From Rhizobium sp. BK418 (GTDB taxonomy: Bacteria > Pseudomonadota > Alphaproteobacteria > Rhizobiales > Rhizobiaceae), in NCBI RefSeq assembly GCF_004341105.1, contig NZ_SLZK01000003.1, positions 682,001 through 746,000 of the forward strand: a stretch of 64,000 bases of DNA. Direction: 5' to 3'. The notes beneath the pieces are model-generated. The model was given only the letters and a program-made list of their open reading frames with translations, was not told the origin of the DNA and made no database searches. Position numbers and translations under genes: made by a program. This document shows positions 50,218 through 60,245 of the stretch, in pieces. Each line of letters begins with the position of its first letter. Position 1 is the stretch's first letter.

Positions 50218-50371
50218 GGATGGTCGCTCCCTCTGGTGTTCTAAGATGCGCTGATGATGCGGTAAATCGGGCGCCGTTTGTTTGCAAAGTTTGTGCTCTT
50301 ATCGCGATATATGCTAATGTTTCGCGTCGTTTTTCGGTATCTCGCAAATTTCGGGCGTGAGGAGTGCAATC

Positions 50372-50833
50372 ATGATCGACGATCGCGACAGGCGGATTCT
50401 CGATATGCTGCAGGAGAATGCAGGCATCTCCGTGACCGATCTTGCCGAACAGGTGGCGCTTTCGGTTTCGGCCTGCTCGCGGCGTATCCAGCGGCTGGAG
50501 GAGACCGGTCATATAGCGCGACGCATCGTCGTGCTGGACCGGGAGCGCATGGGCGTGCCGACGACAGTTTTCGCGCTCGTCAAGACGGCGCATCATTCCG
50601 ACGAATGGACGGAGAGCTTCCGGCGGGCGATCAGCGATATACCCGAGATCGTCGAAGCGCACCGGCTGACTGGCAATTACGATTACATCTTGAAGGTCGT
50701 GCTGCCGCGCGTCGAGCATTACGATGTCATCTACAAACGGATCGTGCGGCGGATCGAGCTTTTCGACGTGTCGGCTTCGATCTCTATGGAACTCCTGAAA
50801 CAGGGTACGTCCATACCCGTTTCCTATGCCTGA
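50372..50833 (+). CDS. Lrp/AsnC-family transcriptional regulator
   Basis: A 153-residue Lrp-type regulator. The N-terminal HTH is DDRDRRILDMLQENAGISVTDLAEQVALS (in part) and the C-terminal RAM domain includes AHRLTGNYDYILKVV, the amino-acid-sensing region. ATG at 50372 follows GAGGAG. It is divergent from the racemase, a typical arrangement in which an amino acid or its D-isomer controls the racemase gene. Confidence 0.93.
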   Translation: MIDDRDRRILDMLQENAGISVTDLAEQVALSVSACSRRIQRLEETGHIARRIVVLDRERMGVPTTVFALVKTAHHSDEWTESFRRAISDIPEIVEAHRLTGNYDYILKVVLPRVEHYDVIYKRIVRRIELFDVSASISMELLKQGTSIPVSYA

Positions 50834-50921
50834 CGCTGTGGGCAGACATGCCGAAACGGTGGTTGAATCCTTCGTTCGAAAGGCGACATTTGTTGCAGCG
50901 CAATGACGAAAGGGTAGGGTC

Positions 50922-52187
50922 ATGAGCGAACATCACGTCGTCGTTGTCGGCGGCGGTTTTGGCGGGCTGCAGCTCGTCAACGGATTGAAAGGTGCGGGCG
51001 TGAGGATCACGCTCATCGACCGGCGTAACCACCATCTCTTCCAGCCGCTTCTTTATCAGGTGGCAACGACCATTCTGTCCACGTCCGAGATCGCCTGGCC
51101 GATCCGCCATCTCTATGCCGACCGGCCCGAAGTGACCGTGCTGCTCGGCGAAGTCAATGGCGTCGACCCGCAAGCAAAGAGTGTTTCGCTGCGCAGCGGC
51201 ATGGTGCTGAACTACGATACGTTGGTGCTGGCGACCGGCGCCACGCATGCCTATTTCGGCCATGACGAATGGGAGCCCGTCGCGCCCGGCCTGAAAACAC
51301 TCGAAGATGCGACAACGATCCGGCGTCGTGTACTGCTCGCCTTCGAGCGGGCGGAAGTGGAAAGCGATCCGGCCGTGCGCGATGCATACCTGACCTTCTC
51401 CATCGTCGGCGCAGGCCCGACAGGCGTCGAACTTGCGGGCATCATCGCCGAACTTGCGCATTTCACGCTGCCAAAAGAATTCCGTAACATCGACACGCGC
51501 AAGACTCGCGTCGTGCTGATCGAGGCAGGCGCCCGCGTCCTGCCGGCCTTTGCCGAGGAGCTTTCGGCCTATGCGCGAGCAGCCTTGGAAAAGCTCGGCG
51601 TCGAGGTGCTGACGGGAACGCCGGTGACGCAATGCACCGTCGATGGCGTGACTGTTGGCGAGACCTTCATTCCAAGCCGGACGATTGTTTGGGCGGCGGG
51701 CGTGCAGGCCTCACATGCAGCGCGGTGGCTCGGTGTGCCGGCCGATCGGGCAGGGCGAACCATTGTCGAGAAGGATCTGACGGCGCCCGGTCTGCCGGAT
51801 GTGTTCGTGATCGGCGATACCGCCTCCGTGACCCAGGAGAACGGCAAGCCGGTGCCGGGCATTGCGCCGGCCGCCAAGCAGCAGGGCGCTTATGTTGCAA
51901 AGGTGATCCGCGCCCGCATATCGGGCAAGCCGGCGCCGGCGCCGTTCAAATATTTTCATCAAGGGAGCCTGGCGACGATCGGCAAGAGTGCTGCGATCAT
52001 CGATTTCGGCCGGATCAAGCTCAAGGGTTGGATCGCCTGGTGGATCTGGGGCCTTGCGCATATCTACTTCCTGATCGGCACGCGCTCGCGCTTCACGGTC
52101 GCCTGGAATTGGCTGTGGATCTATCTCAGCGGCCAGCACAGCGCCCGTCTGATCACCCAGCGCGAGACGATGCGCGACGACGGGTAG
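50922..52187 (+). CDS. ndh: Type II NADH:quinone oxidoreductase
   Basis: A 421-residue single-subunit, non-proton-pumping NADH dehydrogenase. FAD motif HVVVVGGGFGGLQLVN, NAD motif FSIVGAGPTGVELAG, TIVWAAGVQAS and DVFVIGDTASV, with QGAYVAKVI near the quinone pocket. Two amphipathic or hydrophobic C-terminal stretches (WIAWWIWGLAHIYFLIG) anchor it to the membrane. It feeds electrons to ubiquinone. Monocistronic, with a terminator after it. Confidence 0.94.
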   Translation: MSEHHVVVVGGGFGGLQLVNGLKGAGVRITLIDRRNHHLFQPLLYQVATTILSTSEIAWPIRHLYADRPEVTVLLGEVNGVDPQAKSVSLRSGMVLNYDTLVLATGATHAYFGHDEWEPVAPGLKTLEDATTIRRRVLLAFERAEVESDPAVRDAYLTFSIVGAGPTGVELAGIIAELAHFTLPKEFRNIDTRKTRVVLIEAGARVLPAFAEELSAYARAALEKLGVEVLTGTPVTQCTVDGVTVGETFIPSRTIVWAAGVQASHAARWLGVPADRAGRTIVEKDLTAPGLPDVFVIGDTASVTQENGKPVPGIAPAAKQQGAYVAKVIRARISGKPAPAPFKYFHQGSLATIGKSAAIIDFGRIKLKGWIAWWIWGLAHIYFLIGTRSRFTVAWNWLWIYLSGQHSARLITQRETMRDDG

Positions 52188-52204
52188 GGCGCGAATGAGC
52201 TGTA

Positions 52205-52237
52205 AAGAAAAAGGGCGGCCCGGGAGCCGCCCTCTCT
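52205..52237. terminator. Bidirectional terminator between ndh and the alcohol dehydrogenase
   Basis: GGGCGGC (52213-52219) pairs with GCCGCCC (52226-52232). TCTCTGTTT follows on the plus strand and TTTTTCTTTAC on the minus strand, so it is stronger for the alcohol dehydrogenase. Confidence 0.8.
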
Positions 52238-52243
52238 GTTTCG

Positions 52244-53290
52244 TTACGCTGCCAGTGAGGCGATATCGATGACAAAGCGGTAGCGCACGTCGCTCTTCAG
52301 CACGCGCTCGTAGGCTTCATTGACTTGCTGGATGTTGATCTTCTCGATTTCGGAGACGATGTTGTGCTCGCCGCAGAAGTCGAGCATTTCCTGGGTTTCC
52401 TTGATCGAGCCAATCATCGAGCCGGAAATGCTCTTGCGGCCGGGAACCAGCGAGAAAGCGTGGACCGGGATCGCATTCTCGGGAATGCCGACCACGACGA
52501 GGGCGCCATCCACCTTCAGGAGCCGGAGATAGGCATTCCAGTCGATCTCGGCGCTGACCGTGCAGATAATGAGGTCGAACGTGCCGGCGAGCTTCGTGAA
52601 GGTTTCCGCGTCGTTGGTGGCGTAATATTCCTTGGCGCCGAGCTTCAGGCCGTCTTCCTTCTTGGAGAGGGTCTGGGAGAGGACGGTGATATCAGCGCCC
52701 ATGGCGGCACCGAGCTTGACGCCCATATGGCCGAGGCCGCCCATGCCGACGATCGCGACCTTCTTGCCGGGGCCGGCCTTCCAGTGGCGCAGTGGCGAAT
52801 AGAGCGTGATCCCGGCGCAGAGCAGCGGTGCGGACGCATCGAGCGGAAGGTTGTCCGGAATGGACATGACATAGCCTTCCTTGACGACGATCGAGTCGGA
52901 ATAGCCGCCCTGGGTGCGGGTCTTGCCGTCGGCTTCGAACTCGTTGTAGGTGCCGACGAGGCCCGGCATATACTGCTCCAGATCGACGTCGCGCGAGGCG
53001 CAGCCGACGCAGCTGTCGACGAAGCAGCCGACGCCGACCCGGTCGCCGACCTTGAACTTGGTCACTTCGGAACCGACGGCAGTCACGATGCCGGCGATCT
53101 CATGGCCCGGTACGATCGGATAAACGGCGTTCTTCCACTCGTTGCGGACGGTGTGGATGTCCGAATGGCAGATGCCGGCAAACTTGATGGAGATGACGAC
53201 ATCATCCGGATTTGGATCGCGGCGTTCGAAGGTGAAGGGCGTCAGCGGCTTGGAAGCGTCAGTCGCGGCGTAGCCTCTAGCGATAGGCAT
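52244..53290 (-). CDS. Zinc-dependent NAD(P)-linked alcohol dehydrogenase
   Basis: A 348-residue medium-chain dehydrogenase close to the cinnamyl/YahK-type group. Catalytic zinc ligands are Cys41 (FAGICHSD), His63 and Glu64 (PGHEIAG) and a Cys near 160 ([12 protein letters not shown]). The nucleotide motif is [17 protein letters not shown]. At the structural zinc site only Cys94 and Cys97 are present; the usual third and fourth Cys are Arg100 and Met108. ATG at 53290 with AGGATGG upstream is chosen. Divergent from an AraC gene with a palindrome between, suggesting control of an aldehyde-detoxifying enzyme. Confidence 0.92.
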   Translation of the reverse strand: MPIARGYAATDASKPLTPFTFERRDPNPDDVVISIKFAGICHSDIHTVRNEWKNAVYPIVPGHEIAGIVTAVGSEVTKFKVGDRVGVGCFVDSCVGCASRDVDLEQYMPGLVGTYNEFEADGKTRTQGGYSDSIVVKEGYVMSIPDNLPLDASAPLLCAGITLYSPLRHWKAGPGKKVAIVGMGGLGHMGVKLGAAMGADITVLSQTLSKKEDGLKLGAKEYYATNDAETFTKLAGTFDLIICTVSAEIDWNAYLRLLKVDGALVVVGIPENAIPVHAFSLVPGRKSISGSMIGSIKETQEMLDFCGEHNIVSEIEKINIQQVNEAYERVLKSDVRYRFVIDIASLAA

Positions 53291-53386
53291 GGGAACCATC
53301 CTTTTTCGATTTGGGAGGGGTGGGTGAGAGGGTGAGCGGACTATCGCGCCGAACGACGTCAAAGCGTTAGAGCGATACTCTCAGCT

Positions 53387-53406
53387 TTTTGCACGATCCT
53401 GCAAAA
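53387..53406. promoter_or_regulatory. Candidate AraC-type operator
   Basis: Arms TTTTGCA (53387-53393) and TGCAAAA (53400-53406) with a six-base spacer lie between divergent alcohol dehydrogenase and AraC genes. Assignment is by symmetry and position. Confidence 0.45.
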
Positions 53407-53489
53407 GTGAGCCGGACACCTGTTTGCGAAATGAAAAAGCGTCTTTACATAGAGACGGTATCGCTGGCGCCAGACAGAAAGAATTGCCG

Positions 53490-54398
53490 ATGACATTGCC
53501 TTTCAATCCCTATCGGGAAATCGTCGATATCGCGATGCGCTTTGCGCCCGGCGATGGCGAGTTTCGGACCGCAATCGGCAATCTCCACATCAGCCGGCGC
53601 TCGAACCCGAGCGATCCGCTGCACAGCAGCTACAAGCCCTGCTTTGCCTTTGTGCTGCAGGGCGCCAAGAGCCTGCGCCTCGGGAATGAATTCATCAGTT
53701 ACGGAACCGGAGACTATCTTCTGACCTCGCTCGATCTGCCGGTCGCCTGGCGCATCGCCGAAGCAAGCCCGGAAGTGCCGCATCTCTGTCTGGGGCTCGC
53801 GATCGACTCCGAAAAGCTGCTGGAGCTCTTGAGCCGCATTGATATTCCGCGCCCAGCGTCCCACACCGACGGCCAGCGCGGCATGACCGTCAACGTCGCG
53901 CCGCCGGAGCTGCTGGACGCTGCCCTGCGCCTGTTGCGCTTGCTCGATCGTCCAAATGACATTCCGGCCATGGCGCCGCTGATCGAGCAGGAAATCCTCT
54001 ATCGGATACTGACCGGGCCCGATGGCGAGCGGCTGATCAACATCGCGACGGCCGACAGCCACAGCAACAGGATCGCGCGCGCCGTCGCCTGGCTGAAGGA
54101 AAACTTCGCCCGACCGCTGCGCATCGAGGATCTTGCCGATCACGTCAGCATGAGTGCGTCCTCCTTCCATCACCACTTCAAGTCGGTGACGGCAATGACG
54201 CCGATGCAGTATCAGAAGCAGCTTCGCCTGCACGAGGCGCGGCGGCTGATGCTGGTGGAACGGCTCGATGCGGGTACGGCCGGCCATCAGGTCGGCTATC
54301 AGAGCCCGTCACAGTTCAGCCGCGAATATAGTCGCCTCTATGGCGCATCGCCGGCGCGCGATGTCGACGGCGCGCGAGACGCCATCGCTGCAGAATAG
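53490..54398 (+). CDS. AraC-family regulator with AraC_N domain
   Basis: A 302-residue AraC-type regulator. The N-terminal AraC_N domain covers about 20-180 (YKPCFAFVLQGAKSLRLGNE) and the C-terminal HTH pair 200-295 (MSASSFHHHFKSVTAMTPMQYQKQLRLHEAR, in part). This is the YqhC-like group, which often activates a divergent alcohol or aldehyde reductase, as the layout here suggests. ATG at 53490 (MTLPFNPYREI) is preferred over 53424. Confidence 0.9.
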   Translation: MTLPFNPYREIVDIAMRFAPGDGEFRTAIGNLHISRRSNPSDPLHSSYKPCFAFVLQGAKSLRLGNEFISYGTGDYLLTSLDLPVAWRIAEASPEVPHLCLGLAIDSEKLLELLSRIDIPRPASHTDGQRGMTVNVAPPELLDAALRLLRLLDRPNDIPAMAPLIEQEILYRILTGPDGERLINIATADSHSNRIARAVAWLKENFARPLRIEDLADHVSMSASSFHHHFKSVTAMTPMQYQKQLRLHEARRLMLVERLDAGTAGHQVGYQSPSQFSREYSRLYGASPARDVDGARDAIAAE

Positions 54399-54400
54399 GC

Positions 54401-54757
54401 TCAGCCCGGAAATTTCAGCGCCTTGTCGTTGCGGCACTTGGCAAGTGCCAGCTGGCGGAAGGAGAGGATGCGGGTGATGCGTTCCTTGCCGTCTGTCTCG
54501 ACGCTCAGGCAGGCGCAGGCATAGCCGTAATTGCCGTTGGTGCGCACATAGTCGTGCTCGGAAATATCAGGGATCAGGTCCATGCCCTGGGGCTCGTCGT
54601 CGGCTCCCTGCGTCATGATCGTCCAGGTGTTTTCCGCGTCGTCCAGCCACCAGTTGGCAGGCGTCGGGTTCTCGAGCCAGCCGCAGCGCGTCTCGGCGGC
54701 AATAGCCGGAACGGCGAGGGCGAGCGACAAGGCGGCGGCAAATGCTGTTCTCTTCAT
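54401..54757 (-). CDS. DUF4087 secreted protein
   Basis: A 118-residue secreted protein with a signal peptide (AFAAALSLALAVPAIAA) and the DUF4087 core ETRCGWLENPTPANWWLDDAENTW (in part), with two further Cys (YACACLS). Function unknown. ATG at 54757 with AAGGAGAA upstream is chosen. Its stop lies two bases from the end of the AraC gene on the opposite strand. Confidence 0.85.
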   Translation of the reverse strand: MKRTAFAAALSLALAVPAIAAETRCGWLENPTPANWWLDDAENTWTIMTQGADDEPQGMDLIPDISEHDYVRTNGNYGYACACLSVETDGKERITRILSFRQLALAKCRNDKALKFPG

Positions 54758-54855
54758 GGCGATTCTCCTTGAGGCCGAATGCTCACCCATTTGCTCGCCT
54801 TCGAACAGTCGAATTCCGCTGTTTCATATGAGATGAAAAAATCTGCTGATGCTTC

Positions 54856-54911
54856 TTGACGGGAGCCTGCGTTCTGGCGCATAAACGCCACGAACCGTAC
54901 CGTACGGTACG
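54856..54911 (+). promoter_or_regulatory. Promoter and operator of the TetR gene upstream of ilvC
   Basis: TTGACG at 54856-54861 with a roughly 18-base spacer to CATAAA is a likely promoter. The 16-bp palindrome CGTACCGTACGGTACG (54896-54911) follows at once, 19 bp before the TetR start, where bound TetR would block transcription. Confidence 0.6.
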
Positions 54912-54930
54912 TAAATGGGGAGTTGGAACC

Positions 54931-56719
<1,789 letters not shown>

Positions 56720-56730
56720 GGCCGCTAAAA

Positions 56731-56750
56731 GACTAGGTTTCTGACTAGTC
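56731..56750. promoter_or_regulatory. Candidate operator of the Phd-VapC module
   Basis: Arms GACTAG (56731-56736) and CTAGTC (56745-56750) flank an eight-base spacer and are followed by the AGGAG ribosome site of the antitoxin gene. Such a palindrome is expected for autoregulation by the toxin-antitoxin complex. Confidence 0.55.
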
Positions 56751-56762
56751 AGGAGAAAGTCG

Positions 56763-57020
56763 ATGCGTCAATGGCAGGTGCAGGATGCGAAGGCGCGTTT
56801 CAGCGAAATGCTGGATGCCTCGCTTGAAGAGGGACCGCAGCTCGTTTCCAAGCGTGGCGAGCCGAAGGCTGTGCTGATCTCGGTCGACGAATGGGAAAGG
56901 CTCAAGCAAAGGGCAAGGCCGACGGCGAAAGAGGTGCTTCTTGCACCGGAGCCGAGATTTGAACTCGATATTCCACCGAGAGGCGGTCTGAAGCGGCGCA
57001 AGCCTGTCGTATTCGAGTAA
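56763..57020 (+). CDS. Phd/YefM-type antitoxin
   Basis: An 85-residue antitoxin. MRQWQVQDAKARFSEMLDASLEEGPQ and VSKRGEPKAVLISVDEWERLK (in part) are the Phd/YefM DNA-binding and dimerisation domain; the C-terminal 35 residues would wrap the toxin. AGGAG lies seven bases before the ATG. Its stop overlaps the toxin start by one base (TAATG), the usual coupling. Confidence 0.92.
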   Translation: MRQWQVQDAKARFSEMLDASLEEGPQLVSKRGEPKAVLISVDEWERLKQRARPTAKEVLLAPEPRFELDIPPRGGLKRRKPVVFE

Positions 57021-57436
57021 TGTATATCCTCGACACCAATGTCATATCTGAACTTCGGCGCAGGAAGCCGCACGGGGCTGTTTTGAGCTGGTTCAACGGT
57101 CTTGCGGAAGGAAGCTTTCATATTGCGGCGGTCACTGCTGGCGAAATCCAGGCCGGCATCGAGATGACGCGCCGGCAGGATGCCGCGAAGGCTCGAGAAA
57201 TTGAGGCGTGGTTGGACGGCCTGCTGCTTTCCCTGCCGGTCTTGCCTGCTACCGCGGCTGTCTTCCGAAAATGGGCCGAGTTGATGGATCGGTCGTCGGA
57301 CGACTTGATCGAGGATTGTCTGATCGCTGCAACGGCGATTGTGCACAATATGACCGTAGCGACCCGGAATACCCGTGATTTCGAGGCCTTTCCTGTCCAG
57401 GTTTTCAACCCATTCGACTATAGAGACGTCAATTAA
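57020..57436 (+). CDS. vapC: VapC-type PIN-domain toxin
   Basis: A 138-residue PIN-domain ribonuclease toxin that cleaves RNA when free of its antitoxin. The metal-binding acidic residues are visible as Asp5 (YILDTNVISE), Glu42 (VTAGEIQAG), Asp99 (IEDCLIAATA) and Asp120 (TRNTRDFE). It is coupled by one overlapping base to the Phd-type antitoxin. The last codons GTCAATTAA resemble the end of ilvC. Confidence 0.95.
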   Translation: MYILDTNVISELRRRKPHGAVLSWFNGLAEGSFHIAAVTAGEIQAGIEMTRRQDAAKAREIEAWLDGLLLSLPVLPATAAVFRKWAELMDRSSDDLIEDCLIAATAIVHNMTVATRNTRDFEAFPVQVFNPFDYRDVN

Positions 57437-57493
57437 CTGGTTCTCATAGTGGCATTGCGAAAGGCCGGGGCGAAAGCTCCGGCCTTTTCATTT
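57428..57493. repeat. Direct repeat copy 2 (vapC stop and terminator)
   Basis: A 66-bp copy of the ilvC 3' end (about 82 percent identical by hand count), running from the last vapC codons through a GGCCGGGGC-GAAA-GCTCCGGCC hairpin followed by TTTTCATTT. It also covers the last codons of the convergent methyltransferase. Confidence 0.6.
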
Positions 57494-58075
57494 ACGGGCG
57501 GCAAGATATAGCCAGCGGGTCGGCTTACCGTCGTAACCGCCGCCATCCGCTTCGTTGATCGTGACGTCTCTCCAGCCGCCGGCAACGAGTAAGTCCTGCA
57601 GCCATTCCCTTGAAGGATAGTTGTAGTAACGCCCGAAACCATCATGGCCTTCGGCGGTGCCGGCCTTGAAGCTCGCATGAAAGATGCCGTCTTCCTTCAG
57701 AGCGTTGCGGATGAGGGCAAGAACGCCGGCGAGGTCGGCGCGGGGTACATGCAGGAGGCTCGCTTCGGCCCAAACGCCGTCGAATTCTTCGTATGCGGCA
57801 AGCTCCTCGAAGCCCATGACCTTCACCGGCCTGCCGATCAGTTTTTCGGCTTGCCGGGCAAGCTCGGCCGAGCCGTCGGTCGGTGTTACTTCGAAGCCCT
57901 TCGACAGCATGTAGGCGCAGTCCTGTCCGCCGCCGCAGCCGAGTTCGAGAATGCGCGCCTGCTCGGGGAGGGCAGCGAGGAAGGCGTCGAGCCTTGTTGT
58001 GGGTGGCTTACGATCGCGCGTCGCGTAAGTTTCCGCATTGTCGTGGTAGAAAGCGGACGTATCATTGTTGGACAT
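57488..58075 (-). CDS. Class I SAM-dependent methyltransferase
   Basis: A 195-residue methyltransferase. The SAM-binding motif is ILELGCGGGQDC (42-53), with TPTDGSAELARQAEK (motif II), FDGVWAEASLLHVPRADL (motif IV) and ALKEDGIFHASFKAG. It resembles small Methyltransf_11/TehB-like enzymes; substrate unknown. It is convergent with vapC and lies directly beyond the ParE toxin gene on the same strand, so it may be cargo between two toxin-antitoxin modules. Confidence 0.85.
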   Translation of the reverse strand: MSNNDTSAFYHDNAETYATRDRKPPTTRLDAFLAALPEQARILELGCGGGQDCAYMLSKGFEVTPTDGSAELARQAEKLIGRPVKVMGFEELAAYEEFDGVWAEASLLHVPRADLAGVLALIRNALKEDGIFHASFKAGTAEGHDGFGRYYNYPSREWLQDLLVAGGWRDVTINEADGGGYDGKPTRWLYLAARK

Positions 58076-58095
58076 GAGAAAAATATCGATCCTAA

Positions 58096-58398
58096 TTATT
58101 GGTCGGGCCGAAGATGTTTTTCTGGGAGCTGGTCAGCTCCGATAATATAGACGATGAGCACGCCTTCCGGCATTATGCGATAGAAGGCGACATGCCGTCT
58201 ATGAAGGATGCGGCGAAGGCCGGTGCCGAGTTCGCTGCAGTCTCTTCCCATGAAAGGCGTTTCTGCGAGAAGTTCGAAAATCCTGTGCAGGTCAATCAAA
58301 TAGGCGTCGGCCTGCGCTTCGCCGAAGGTGAGATGGGAATATTCGTAAATGCCTGAAAGCCTGGCGTCTGCGGTTTGAGTAAGCCTATATGCGGCCAC
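58096..58398 (-). CDS. parE: ParE-type toxin
   Basis: A 100-residue RelE/ParE-superfamily toxin. YRLTQTADARLSGIYEYSHLTFGEAQADAYLIDL (in part) and MGRDCSELGTGLRRILHRRHVAFYRIMPEGVLIVYIIG (in part) are ParE-like; ParE poisons DNA gyrase. It starts with GTG at 58398 and overlaps the end of the antitoxin gene by 14 bases. Confidence 0.92.
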   Translation of the reverse strand: MAAYRLTQTADARLSGIYEYSHLTFGEAQADAYLIDLHRIFELLAETPFMGRDCSELGTGLRRILHRRHVAFYRIMPEGVLIVYIIGADQLPEKHLRPDQ

Positions 58399-58633
58399 GC
58401 AACTTTGCCTTCTTGTCTGCCAGAATGTCCGGAATGCGTCTATCGCTCCGGCCGCTCTGCTCGGCCTTCTTCAGGATGTCTCGCAGTTCGTCATCATCGA
58501 ACTTGTGGTTTTCCTGATCGCGGAGGACGAGATCGCGAAAAAACGCGCTGGCGTCGCTGTACTTACCGCTGGTCACACGGACAGCGATGTAGTCTGCCAG
58601 ACTATCCGGAAGTGAAATCGTCATCTTCGTCAT
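58385..58633 (-). CDS. parD: ParD-type antitoxin
   Basis: An 82-residue ribbon-helix-helix antitoxin. MTKMTISLPDSLADYIAVRVTSGKYSDASAFFRDLV (in part) is the ParD DNA-binding domain and the C-terminal helix binds ParE. It precedes and overlaps parE, as in other parDE modules. Confidence 0.93.
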   Translation of the reverse strand: MTKMTISLPDSLADYIAVRVTSGKYSDASAFFRDLVLRDQENHKFDDDELRDILKKAEQSGRSDRRIPDILADKKAKLRGRI

Positions 58634-58743
58634 TGAATCGATACCGTCAGTAAGTTCCAGTGCGAGCTATCCCGGGAGGAAACTAGCATTTCTCAAGCTC
58701 CGATTGAAGCAAGAGCTTCCTGGCTTTCGTAGGATCTCTTACC

Positions 58744-58772
58744 GCAAAAAAACCGGGCAGTACGCCCGGTTT
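58744..58772 (-). terminator. Rho-independent terminator of ilvE
   Basis: On the minus strand AACCGGGC-GTACT-GCCCGGTT is followed by TTTTTTG, about 60 bp after the ilvE stop. Confidence 0.85.
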
Positions 58773-58834
58773 CAAGATATCTTTTTAGAGTCAAGTCTGT
58801 GTCGCCATCGCGATCCCGCTATCCGGAGTTCAGA

Positions 58835-59932
58835 TCACAGAACGCGGCGCGTCCAGCCGCGCTCGTCATTCGTGATGCCCTTCTGCAGGCTGACGAGCTG
58901 CTGGCGCAGATCCGTGGTCAGCTTGCCGGTCTGTCCGTCGCCGACCTTGAACTCGCCGCCGGCGTGGCGCACGAGACCGATGCCGGCGAGCACCGCGGCC
59001 GTACCGCAGGCGAAGGCTTCGACCAGCTTGCCGCTGGCAGCATCTGCCTGCCATTCCTCGAAGGAGTAGGGGCGTTCCTCGATGCGCAGGCCTTTTTCCT
59101 TGGCGAGCACGATCACCGAGGCGCGGGTGATGCCCGGCAGGATCGTGCCGCCGAGCGGCGGAGTAACGACCGATCCGTCATTCATGACAAAGAAGACGTT
59201 CATTCCGCCGAGTTCCTCGACCCAGCGATGCTCGGCAGCATCTAGGAAGACGACCTGGTCGCAATCCTTCTTTGCTGCTTCTGCCTGTGCGACGAGGCTG
59301 GCTGCATAGTTGCCGCCGCACTTGGCAGCGCCCGTGCCGCCGGCGGCTGCGCGGGTATACGTGGTCTCGACCCAGAGCGAGACGGCCTTGGCGCCGCCCT
59401 TGAAATAGGCGCCGACCGGGGAGGCGATGATGCAGAAGATATATTCCTGGGCCGGGCGAACGCCGAGGAATGCCTCGTTGGCGAACATGAAGGGGCGCAG
59501 GTAGAGGCTGGCGTCGCCGGAGGGAATCCAGTTCTTGTCGACGCGAACAAGCTCTTCGACCGCCTTCAGGAAAAGGTCTTCCGGCACTTCAGGCATTGCC
59601 ATGCGGGCAGCCGATTTCGCGAAGCGGCGGGCATTCTCTTCAGGTCGGAAGAGCAGGATCCGACCATCGTCTGCCTTGTAGGCTTTCATGCCTTCGAAGA
59701 TTTCCTGGGCATAGTGGAGCACGGCGCTCGCGGGATCGAGCTCCAGAGGACGCCTCGGCGTAACCTTCGCATCGTGCCAGCCTTTGTCGGCCGTCCACCG
59801 TGCCAAAACCATGTGATCGGTGAAGATCTTGCCGAAGCCGGGCGTTTCCAGTGCCTTGATGCGGTCGGCGTCGGGGACGGGAGACTTGTGGAATTCGATT
59901 GTGATTTCAGGAGAGGTCGACGTCGCGGTCAT
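58835..59932 (-). CDS. ilvE: Branched-chain amino acid aminotransferase
   Basis: A 365-residue fold-type IV PLP aminotransferase, the group II (eukaryote-like) branched-chain form. It transaminates the 2-oxo acids to Leu, Ile and Val. The PLP lysine is Lys204 (AAKCGGNYAASL); VLHYAQEIFEGMKAY and ELGGMNVFFV motifs are present. ATG at 59932 with AAGGTG upstream is chosen over an in-frame start at 59971. Confidence 0.96.
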   Translation of the reverse strand: MTATSTSPEITIEFHKSPVPDADRIKALETPGFGKIFTDHMVLARWTADKGWHDAKVTPRRPLELDPASAVLHYAQEIFEGMKAYKADDGRILLFRPEENARRFAKSAARMAMPEVPEDLFLKAVEELVRVDKNWIPSGDASLYLRPFMFANEAFLGVRPAQEYIFCIIASPVGAYFKGGAKAVSLWVETTYTRAAAGGTGAAKCGGNYAASLVAQAEAAKKDCDQVVFLDAAEHRWVEELGGMNVFFVMNDGSVVTPPLGGTILPGITRASVIVLAKEKGLRIEERPYSFEEWQADAASGKLVEAFACGTAAVLAGIGLVRHAGGEFKVGDGQTGKLTTDLRQQLVSLQKGITNDERGWTRRVL

Positions 59933-60245
59933 TGCTGGCACCTTGATAGTCCATTGAATAATGGCCGGCACACTACTGCCGCCGGGCCGGTTTTGGAAAG
60001 GTCTGAATCAGCCGGTTTCGGCTTTTTGATCAGAGGAATAAACGCCTGATGTGGCGAACCTTCACAAGCGAGGCAAGCCATTCGATCTGGTTGGGTGAAA
60101 TCTCCGATGTCAGCCCGATCGGCCTCAAGGCTTTCAATTATAGGATCCTAAACTTGTCACAGTGAAAAGAAAATAGGTCAGTATTATTGACATAATTTCT
60201 CCCCCATGGTGAGCTGCAGGCATTACAAAAAATGAGGAAACATCC
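59933..60245. other. 313-bp divergent region between ilvE and the aminotransferase gene
   Basis: Contains both promoters. A terminator-like hairpin AGCCG-GTTT-CGGCT followed by TTTTG lies on the plus strand at 60010-60028, upstream of the aminotransferase. No leader peptide or gene was supported. Confidence 0.5.
60010..60028 (+). terminator. Terminator-like hairpin upstream of the aminotransferase gene
   Basis: A five-bp stem with loop GTTT and a T-run. It has no plus-strand gene just before it, so it may be an attenuator or chance. Confidence 0.3.
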
